Part shown: positions 11,774-20,418 of the stretch, piece by piece
How positions within the stretch are numbered: the stretch's first letter is position 1
Layout: every line of letters begins with the position of its first letter
Source: Obelidium mucronatum
Taxonomy: Eukaryota; Chytridiomycota; Chytridiomycetes; Chytridiales; Chytriomycetaceae
NCBI GenBank assembly: GCA_025765595.1
Contig: JAIVFH010000066.1
Coordinates: forward strand, 124,001 to 188,000
Length of the DNA: 64,000 nt
Reading direction: 5' to 3'
Notes under the pieces: model-generated
What the model was told of the DNA's origin: nothing
Database searches by the model: none
The model's input: only the letters and a program-made list of their open reading frames with translations
Position numbers and translations under genes: made by a program

Positions 11774-11845
11774 GGCCCTATGGTCTAGTAGTATGATTCT
11801 CGCTTTGGGTGCGAGAGGCCCCGGGTTCAATTCCCGGTGGGGCCC
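11774..11845 (+). tRNA. tRNA-Pro(TGG)
   Basis: A full cloverleaf can be drawn. The acceptor arm is GGCCCTA with TGGGGCC; the anticodon stem CTCGC/GCGAG holds loop TTTGGGT (anticodon TGG); the T arm is CCGGG-TTCAATT-CCCGG. A T-run right after the 3' end fits a Pol III terminator. No intron. Confidence 0.95.
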
Positions 11846-11930
11846 TTTTTCGCGTCCGCTTCAGCCTTTTCCAATCTCTTACGTGTGCCAAGCTGAGCAC
11901 AAAGACGGAGCACAAAGCCGCTAAAAGCGA

Positions 11931-12013
11931 TGAGCAGAGTGGGATTCGAACCCACGCCTATTACTAGACTGCAACTTGAGTGCAGCGCCTTAGACCTAAT
12001 ACGACGCCTGCCC
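11931..12013 (-). tRNA. tRNA-Leu(CAA)
   Basis: Minus-strand class II tRNA. The acceptor arm is GGGCAGG with TCTGCTC (some G-U pairs); the anticodon stem CTGCA/TGCAG holds loop CTCAAGT (anticodon CAA); there is a long variable arm; the T arm is GTGGG-TTCGAAT-CCCAC. It lies 86 bp from tRNA-Pro on the opposite strand. Confidence 0.93.
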
Positions 12014-12591
12014 CTTCAACGAAAATTTTCTACAAACCGAGTTGAGAAATTTTTCTTCAAAAATTACCAATCCAGCACTGCGAGAGGTACCATTCCCCCC
12101 TCTCCATCTGACCACCTGAGCGAGTACCACCGCGTCTGGACCATCTTTACACAGTATTTATGTAGCCCGGAGACATTCCATACCAAGAAAGGGATATGCG
12201 AGTGCGAGTACTCGTTTGACATGATTCAGCACTGCTTCACTCACCCCCACCACCTCATTTTCTCTTCACCCACGCTCTCTTAACTTACTTGCACAAGTAT
12301 CTAATGTACGTTTATATATCACAGACGTAATTTGGAATCGAGACGGGCGACAATCAGGTTGCTGCGCATAGTATGGACCAAGCAACACTGATTAAAATTA
12401 CCCTCAGAACTCTGCAGCAACCACGCCGTCGATTCTCAAGATGGCAGAGGTGCCGCCAGCATCGTACGGGTATTCTGGCAAGGAGAATGGTATCTTGCTG
12501 GGAATCCTTCTTATATGCATTGGTTAAAATCCGTTTCTAAATCAAAAACGCTTCCAACCAATGAATAGACCACGAAGCTGGAGGTTTCGCG

Positions 12592-15500
12592 ATGAAGCGA
12601 AGTTTGTTTGCAAGGTCACCGATACCTTGTGAGCGCATTTTTATTTTTTCCTTGCACCGTTCCACATTCCTTTCTTCTGCTTCCTTTCCTTTCCCTCCCA
12701 ACCGTGATGGATATTGTGTAGTATCAAATTGGTTTCAATACTGCTCTTTTCGTTTTTTTCTCTCGTGACAAATATGGAATACCGTGGTTGATTCACCCCC
12801 CCTTCATTTCCACTCCAATCTCATGATTGACGTTAACTCTCGCTCTTTTCTATTCAGATTTTGACGAGCCGGCGTCGAAGCGGCTTCGACTTGCCGATGT
12901 GGTCTCGTATAAAACCCCCACGGTGATTGGAAACCCGTGCGCCCGGCTGTCCCCTCGCTCAGTTCCGTCTATGCCTGTCAATTGTCCTGTTCGTAAAGGT
13001 GTTCCTATTCGTCAGCCTCAGCAGCGACGAGAATCGCTATCCGCATCGTCCTCAACCACAACACACACGCCTCTCCGCCAAAAGCTGGGAAACACGCCGC
13101 TCCCGCTTCTCCCGCCATCCTCTTCATCGGTTTTGCCAACCCCACTCCCGCCTTGTCAGTTATTGCCCATCCCAGCTGCCCGCCTCGATCCCAGTTCTCA
13201 GCAGTCCAATCTTGCTGAGAACTGCCTTGCTGATGGAGATGGGCTAGCGACTAATCGCGATTCCAACGTGAAAGGGAAGGTGTACAAAGCTGTAGCGCGG
13301 CAAAAGAAAAGGGACGGTATCCCAACGCAGCCGTTGGTCATCCGGAGCTCCCTCCATCCGTATCTGCTTTACAAGGGCAATCCCCAAATCACAATTCGAC
13401 CAAAAACTGATCAAGTTGAAGATCAGCTTCGATTCGATTTGCGGGAAGCTCAACACGCACTTGTGATTCGGATTGGTGAGTTGTTTTTTGAGCTTTAACC
13501 TCTCATAGGCTTATGGTTGTTATTAGTGCCGATGAAAGAGCGCGGGTGGGATCTCCATACCGTGATTGATTTCCTGCATGGAATTGCGGGATTCGCGGGC
13601 TTGGTTGACGGACTTACAAGGCGTGCGGCCCGAGACATGAGTGCAGCCGAGCTGAGCAAGCTCACCTCTAACGCCAGTGCCATGCACAAGATGCTGACTA
13701 ATACCTCGCAATCCAATTACAAGAACTATCAGCGAGTTCTTGGGCTGTATCCAGTGTATATGGAGGCTGTCATTGCCTTATTGGATTGTGAGGTGGCGAC
13801 ATCTCGCCAACGATTCGAGGAGTCCAAGGACCGCTTCCTTGCAGATTATGGCGAGATTCCGCTGGACGTCAACGGATTCTTTGTCGAATCGCTGGGAGCT
13901 GATGACGAGGCGGAAGACTCGTGGCTTGAGGCAAGCATGGCGTCGCTCCAGCTAAAGGAACTAAGTGAGAGGCGGGATCTCATGCAACAGTACATGAAAA
14001 CTCCGGCTGACATTCACGGTACGTCAAATCGCTTCAATTTAGTGAGTGACAAATATCCCATTAAACAACATTAATAGGCATTGCTTTCATTGAGCATTAC
14101 GCTATCCAACCAAAGCAGACGAACAAAGGAGTCGCTGTAGCTGATGGCGATCGAGGGAACAAAGCAGGCGGTGTTGACATGTTCAAAACAGTCTTCTGCT
14201 TGATCGTGAGGCTTTTCCAGTCGCTTCACAGTTGCTCCCTTGACGAGAAGCCTCAGTCCCTGTCCACCGCCGTGGCTGAAGTCAACCTTGACTCGGCCAA
14301 GTACTTTGCTGCCAAGGACCTTAATGTCCAGAAAGGAAAGCACGACAAGAAGCTCTCCAATTCAGATCGGGTTGCAATATCCAAGTTTTATTGGAATTGC
14401 AACTGGCTTGGCGGCGGCGGTTTTAGGGCTCTTGCGATGGAATCCTCGTTGGCTGCCACTGCCAACCGGTCCCACATCTTTAGGGAGGCCAATGATGTGC
14501 AAATGGGGACGAGATTTTTGAATCTGTCTCTTCAGCACGGCGCTCCAGAGAACAAGGTCGAAGTCTTGTGCTTGGTGAATAACAACACCAAGAATTCGGC
14601 CTTGTTTGCGAAGGTTGGTGGATCCAATCGACAGTATTTGGATGTAGCACCAAACATGGACCCGGAGCTGTGCATGGTATTGTCCATTGCAGTCAGCAAG
14701 TTCGTGGTCCATACGGTGCTTGGAGAACCGTTGCCTCCGTTCCATGAAGGTGCATTGTCTCTGTGTTTATTCTTGTTTACTGACTGTACCTTCTTGACCT
14801 GTAGGCCTTGCCGCGTGCAAAGACTTTAAGCTCTTTCGCGGCGCTTCCGCTACGGAGGCAATGGGAGACACGGCAGCTCGGCACGGTATGCGCGATTGCC
14901 ATACTGCGTTGGGTCTTTACACCAACAACAACCTCCTCCACCGCTACCGTCGGGAGATCATTCCACGCCTTCTCGAAAAGAACGTGCCGTTGGACCACGC
15001 CAAGAGAATGGGGTGGAATGATGCTCCCGACACCAACGGGAAAAAGAAGCGGGATACAGCTGATATCCACTATTTCGCTGACTTTACCCCGGCAGCGGTG
15101 AAGGGAGTTGCAGGCTGCCATGTCGAATCCGAGTATAAGCCGCTCTGGCTTTCGGGTGCTGTTCCGCCATCGCTGGTTGCTCAGGCCTTTCCCCAACTTC
15201 CATTGAAGTTGTTGAAGGACAAGCTTGCGCGGCGGGATGAAGGCTTCGCAAACGGCACAGAGACTCTGAAGGGAATCTTGGATTCGTTCGACATGTATGC
15301 AAGAGTGCTGTTTTGTGGGATTGCAGCACTCTTGCATCGAGGCGTCATCAGTCAGGACCATTGGCTGCTCCAACGCAGTGAATTCAAGTCTTCGGAGTTT
15401 GTGGCGCTTCTTGCCGACGTCAAGCGAATTTACTTGGTAACTTCTGTTGTTTTTTTGGCACATTTATTCAATTGTTTTTCCAGATCGCGGCTACCAACAC

Positions 15501-16437
15501 CTCTGCTTCTGACGTGGCTCCGCTTACTTCGCCTGTTCCCGCGATTTCCGCTGTGGTCGATACTGTTTCGTCTGCTGCCGTTGCTTCCAGCAGTAGTGGG
15601 CCAACATCCCCGCCAACGTTGTCCCCAAGTATCGAAATGATGCTGGCCTCGCTCTTGGCTAACCAACACCAAGAAGTGTGCCGATCGCAGCGGCAGTTTG
15701 TAGAACTCCAGCAACAACAAATGCTATTATTTCAACAACAGCAGCAGTTTCAACAACAACAGCAGCAGTTTCAACAACAGCAGCAACAGTTCCAACAGCA
15801 ACAACAGTTTCGTTTCAATCAATGTCAAATAAACCACGCTCCGCCTGTTCCAGCCGCCGCCCCTATCCTCTATTCGCCAACACCGCCACCCGCACCGACA
15901 CCTGCTGCTCCTGTCTCGAAAAAGGACATCCCCGCACGGACCCCGGCTGCTCCTGTCTCGAAAAAAGACATACATCCCAATTACAGCATTCAGTTTGAAG
16001 ACGGTTTTTCACTCGCTTGTGTATTTGGGGGATCAAAGCCAGCAACAGTGCCCACTGTCCTGCTTCCGGGACTAAAAGAGCTTGGTGGCACATTTGACGT
16101 GTATGCCCTGGTTTTCGTTGGTGATGACTGTCGACCTGCGCTAAAGGACGTTGAAAAGCGCTGGGGGGCGTCGTGGAGGTCTCAAGCGTCGTTGCGTAAC
16201 AAGTTCAACAAGTACGTTTCGATCATTACACTGATTCGAAACAAAATGCTGTTGCTGGACGGCGCTAGTGGTTGGGATGATATTGCAGTGGTTCGGGCGG
16301 CTTGTGTAGCATTGGATTCTTGCGGGGTCCACGTGGATCACAAGGGCAAAGAACACAGCTTTTCAAAAGGGGGTCGTGTGCTGTTGAACAACATGGCGGA
16401 GGTGCCTTTTGTGGATGGAACGCGGTGGAAGGCATGA
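12592..16437 (+). CDS. Crypton tyrosine recombinase (Ndc10-like, GCR1_C-like tail)
   Basis: Six exons (12592-12628, 12858-13475, 13527-14018, 14078-14749, 14805-15436, 15484-16437) with GT-AG junctions join to 1,134 codons without a stop. Residues about 380-700 resemble the Ndc10/Crypton tyrosine recombinase: a DPELC...SIAVSKF block, then LLHRYRR with the H-x-x-R pair (H652, R655), GW at 676-677, and the likely nucleophile Tyr at about 696 (DIHYF), followed by the Crypton-style VAGC...GAVPPSLVAQAFP segment. A Gln-rich tract lies near residue 900. The C-terminal region (EKRWGASWRSQ...RNKFNKYVSIITLIRNK) resembles the GCR1_C DNA-binding domain that fungal Cryptons carry. The family cuts and joins DNA through a covalent 3'-phosphotyrosine. 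The ATG at 12592 is chosen because its 37-nt exon joins in phase. An alternative upstream start (ATG at 12441) cannot be excluded. Confidence 0.8.
12592..16437 (+). mobile_element. Crypton DNA transposon, ends undefined
   Basis: Cryptons are DNA elements with no terminal inverted repeats, usually bounded only by short direct repeats, so the coding span is given as the minimum extent. The uninterrupted spliced frame suggests a recent insertion or a domesticated single-copy gene. The two tRNA genes end 579 bp upstream of it. Confidence 0.6.
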
Positions 16438-16464
16438 GACAACTGCCAGTTTTAGTTTTACCGC

Positions 16465-16588
16465 TACTTTTGCCTCATATTCTCCACTATTTTCCAGTTT
16501 TTTGCTCTCATATTTGCATTGCCTTTTACTTTTGCCTCATATTTTACAGTATTTTCCTTTTGGATCTCATATTTGCATTGTAAAATAA
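16465..16588 (+). repeat. 62-bp tandem duplication
   Basis: Two units starting TACTTTTGCCTCATATT at 16465 and 16527, each containing TCTCATATTTGCATTG. Confidence 0.75.
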
Positions 16589-16860
16589 ATAATTTCCTCT
16601 TTTACTTTTTAATTTTTGATTTTTGTCAATTTTTTTGCCCAAACCAAGCACCGTCAATCATGAACTAAACCAAGCCATCGAAATGAGCCTCAAACAGCAG
16701 CTTTTCCCAACTCGGTACAGCTTTTTTGGGCAAAAATTTTACCGCTCGGCCATCTGCCCAGTCGGATTGCCGAGTTGGAGTAGTCATACCTAATCCTGAG
16801 ATTTTACGACCTTTAACCCCAGTTCTGCCGCGGTGCCTTCCCTCTTGATATAAGTATGAT

Positions 16861-16972
16861 AACTCTCAGCAGCAAGCAGGAACACTAAAACGTTGACTCC
16901 AGAAGGTAACTCTCAGCAGCAGTAGGTAACTCTCTGCAGCAAGGTGGAACAATAAAACGTTGACTCCAGTAG
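16861..16972 (+). repeat. Degenerate direct repeats with AACTCTCAGCAGCA core
   Basis: AACTCT(C)AGCAGCA or its variant occurs three times (16861, 16907, 16928). Two of the copies continue through AAAACGTTGACTCCAG, about 66 bp apart. Confidence 0.7.
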
Positions 16973-17116
16973 GTGCCCGAGTAGTATCGGATTTCTCGCA
17001 AGCAATTAAAACCTAATTTATTTGACTATTTGCTTTCTCCAACATCTGCCTCTTTCAAGAATCCGTTTTTCTCAAAAAGAAAAAATCTCAAGTTAAGAAA
17101 GACATGCATTGAAAGC

Positions 17117-17990
17117 TCATCCTTGAGCAACGATATCTCTCAACAAGACCTCCACCACGCGATCCAAATTTCCCCCGTACCGCCGAATCAAATCCAAACC
17201 CCTCTCTTCCTCGCACGCGAACCCCCCCATCCCCCAAAGCGTTTGCAGGGATTCTTTTTCCTTGGTAACCAAAGGATGCTCCACGTTTTCAAACTCGTGC
17301 TGCGAGTTGTGAATGTCTTTGGCTGTTGCGTGGCAGCTTTCACATAGGTCAAAGTCGGCGGAGGTTTTGCACTTGAATCTGGCACCTGCAAAAGACTGTG
17401 CGTTGGATCTGTCGCAGTTGATGGTTCTCCAGCGGGGTTGCCCCAGCTCTTGAGGTTCTGGATGGTGTTGATGGTGGGCCAGTATGGATGAATCGTTGCA
17501 GGACCCATCATGGGAGCTGCACAGCCACCGCCGTAGAACCGGCTTTTGTGGAACGCACTTGCGATAGGATCAATTCCACAAGCGCCGCGCTACCGCTGCA
17601 ATCTTTGGATTCCGCTTGAGTGGCAGTCAAATGATTCTGCGCTTCTGCTGCCATCTTCTCCAGGATGGGCCCAATCTTGGAATCTTTAATTTCTTGATTG
17701 AGCTCCGATACCATTGGTTCAAGCTTTTCAAACAACTCTTTGAAGGGGTCGCAGTGCTGCGAAGGTGAAGGTCCCTCGCTGCCGGTGCCACGGAGAGGCT
17801 CCTTTCCCTTCGATTCCTGTGAGTCCGACGCGTGATTCTCCGAGGTAGTGGAGGAATTTGCTTGAATCTCGGTTGTGAAAAATTTTCACGGGGGCAGTGC
17901 ACTCCCATCCACAGGAAAAAAGGATCTGATAAATAACATGATTATTTTTTATCGTGAATCTACTTTTCTTTAAAAGTGAACCGGTGTCAC
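17117..17990 (-). CDS. ZZ zinc-finger and UBA-like protein (possible NBR1/p62-type receptor)
   Basis: The C-terminal part is clear. A ZZ-type finger (INCDRS...GARFKCKTS...DFDLCESCH...HEFENVEHP) at about 17270-17420 is followed by a UBA-like helical tail (LDLIRRYGGNLDRVVEVLL) and a TGA at 17117. ZZ plus a C-terminal UBA is the pairing of autophagy cargo receptors of the NBR1/SQSTM1 family, which bind ubiquitinated cargo. I could not see an N-terminal PB1 domain or an FW domain. Upstream, an open block with a helical segment (KELFEKLEPMVSELNQEIKD) at 17510-17890 belongs to the same gene, but its junction to the ZZ exon is uncertain (a GTTCTA or GTGCGT donor) and the start is not found. Each of the two CxxC pairs of the finger has Ser in place of its second Cys. 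The family call is inference. Confidence 0.5.
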
Positions 17991-18194
17991 GAACATGTGC
18001 CTGGCAGAGTGGACGAGGCAAGACTGCAAACGCTTTTGCTTTGAATAAATTGCTGACTTATGATTATAGCTCAGTTTTCTTATACGGTAAATGAATAGGA
18101 AAATTCGTTGATAACACAATTCGCATTGGGCATTGGGACTGTCTCAGTCCGTCTGTCTGTCTGTCTAAAAAAAGAACACGAAAAAAAACCCCAA

Positions 18195-19454
18195 ATGTCC
18201 GCAACGACAACACCTCCATCACCCAATTTTCAATTCCCAGAACTGGCATCCATTCCATTCCCCTCCCAAGAAGCGACAGTTGATGCCCACAATGGATCCA
18301 CCACCATCGATTCATCAAATTCGCCGAAAAGAATCAACATCTCCGAAATGAATACCACAAAATTCGCTGCTCTAGGATCCCTCATGATTGTAGCCATGGA
18401 AACAATGCTATTCCCACTCAACACGATCCAAACGATACTCATGTCTCAACGGACAACTCAAAAGTCCAAGTCGCTGGTTAAGACGATTCGCCATGTCGTG
18501 AAAACTGAAGGAGTTGTGAGACTGTGGCGAGGAATTTTGCCGCAGACGATGGGTGCGCTGCCGGGGCAAGCTGGATATTATGTTGCATATGAAACAGTAA
18601 ATGAACGGGTGGGAGTTTTGTTGGGCGATGGTCAGCTTAATCATCAAACCGACTCATCATCATCAACACCGTTTTTGAGAGGGTTTTTGGCTGGAGCTTG
18701 TGCAGACGTAGTTGGAGGAATTTTCTATGTTCCAGCGGATATTGTTGCACAGAGGTTGCAGATTCAAAATAGTCAGAACTTGAGTTTTAGTCATAACAAG
18801 AGGTGATCATTCGTTTAAAAGGACAATTGCGATTTGCTATTTGAACTCATATTGAAAACAATGACAGGCTTTATAAAGGAGGCTTTGATGTCTGCAGGAA
18901 AATTGTTCAACAGGAAGGAATATTTGGTTTTTGGCGAGGGTATGTAGGCTATGTGACTGCTTTTGCACCTGCTTCGGCGGTTCAATGGGGCGTATATGAG
19001 CTTTGCAAAATGGTATTATATCCTGTATTCAAGAAGCTTAACTCTGATAACGTGGATGCTTTGGTTACTCCCGTTAGTGGTGGGATCGCTGGATTTTGTG
19101 CGGTTCGTTTTTATCTTTTTGAACTTGATGTTGAAATAGCACTAGTAGTAATGAAATTTTAACATTTTAGATTTGTGCAAATAATCCTCTTGAAGTAATG
19201 CGCGTACGATTGCAAGTGTTGGAAAGCAGGAACAAGCAGGATGCAGAAACGATTCGAAGGGGTTATTGGCAGTTGGGACTGTCCATATACAAGAAAGAAG
19301 GACCGAGAGGTATTTAGGAAAGCTGTCTATCGGAGTTTTCTAAAGATCTTCACTAGCATTCTATCGAGGGCTTTCTGCACGATTGGCAACAACGTTACCG
19401 GGAATAATCCTTGCCATGACAGGGTACGAGTACATAAAAGACATTTCATCTTAG
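18195..19454 (+). CDS. Mitochondrial carrier family (SLC25) protein, SLC25A44-like
   Basis: Four exons (18195-18802, 18868-19102, 19171-19309, 19357-19454) join to 359 residues. The three carrier repeats each begin with the family signature: FPLNTIQT (unusual, Asn in place of the acidic residue), VPADIVAQRLQ and NPLEVMRVRLQ. Each is followed by a W/FRG-type element (LWRGILP, FWRGYVG, FYRGLSA). This family exchanges metabolites across the inner mitochondrial membrane; SLC25A44 moves branched-chain amino acids. The subfamily call rests on the second signature and is tentative. The N-terminal 55 residues are Ser/Thr/Pro-rich. The last intron (19310-19356) is needed to skip a TAG right after the third repeat and restores a normal C-terminus. 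The start is the first in-frame ATG. Confidence 0.8.
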
Positions 19455-19530
19455 ATGTATCAGATCTCTGATTCCTTGTATTTATCTTGCTGTATATAAA
19501 TAATGGCTTGTATATAAAATGCCGTTTTGT

Positions 19531-20388
19531 TTATTTCATGTATACAATATCATAATGACCAGGGCGGTACAACAAATGAATAACTGGTTGCGAAGCTGCA
19601 TCATTTCCTTCCAACTCCAAGGGAAACATGGGTGCAATATCGTGAAAATTGAGGTCTGTTGTGTCTGACGCGTCCAAATTCGCCACATTGAAAGTTACGC
19701 CCAGAGCGTTCGCCATTGCAACGATATGAATTTGATCTGATTCAACGCCCATTGGTTCGACTTGGTGCGCAATGAATTCATCAAGGGTGGGATACGAGTC
19801 CAAGATGAAAGCCTCGTACAGGTCCCGATTCTTTTTCAGCTCTGCTGCGGTCACCAAACGCAGATAGCACACGATTGTATCGCTAATATACTGTGAAAAT
19901 GGTTTTGATTGGACAGTGTATCAAAACAGTAAACACACACACGCACGCACCTCCTTCTCGATCGTCTCGTTCAGCTTCTCAGCGGTGAACGAGTCCGCCA
20001 CGACGTCTGCCAGCGGCTCGAAGAAGTCGTCGGTGATGATGGGGTCGTAGCCGGCGGCGACCAGCGTCTCGCGCGTGGCGCGGATGCGGGCGGCGACGGC
20101 GGCGGCCCAGGCGGAGCCGCGGCGCGCCAGCAGCGCCTCGCACAGCGCAAACGCCAGCGCGCGGAAGAAACAGTTGCCGTCCTTGCGCACGCGCCGCATC
20201 GCCGCCGCGCGCTGCGCCAGCTGCGCCGCCTTGGCCGCCAGCGCCGCCGCGCCGCCCGCCACCTCCGCGAGCAGCCCGTCGAACCCCGCCGCCGCCGCGA
20301 CGAGCGGCGCCGCGAGGAACTCGGCCGCGAGCGTCTTCTGGAAGTCGAGAATCTGCTGGTCCGAGGGGCGCTCGGCGTCGGATTCCAT
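19531..20388 (-). CDS. Otubain-like deubiquitinase (peptidase C65)
   Basis: Two exons (20388-19951 and 19890-19531) give 265 residues, close to the length of human OTUB1. The catalytic Cys loop is KDGNCFFRAL (D70, C73) and the catalytic His is in RPGHYDIVY near the C-terminus (H258). Otubains cleave isopeptide-linked ubiquitin, with a preference for Lys48 chains in OTUB1. The first exon is extremely GC-rich and Ala-rich compared with the second. The stop at 19531 is 76 bp from the convergent carrier gene, and the start lies 30 bp from the stop of the next gene upstream. Family is well supported; chain specificity is not visible in the sequence. Confidence 0.88.
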
Positions 20389-20418
20389 TTTTATTTTATA
20401 GTTATTTTTATTTTATAG

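Larger units (their letters stand above)
16438..17116. other. AT-rich non-coding interval after the Crypton
   Basis: No gene seen. It holds two families of short direct repeats (16465-16588 and 16861-16972), listed separately. The left part probably includes the Crypton 3' untranslated region. Confidence 0.5.

Noticed and set aside
18150..18170. GTCT microsatellite before the carrier start
   Set aside because: Only about four units; ordinary.
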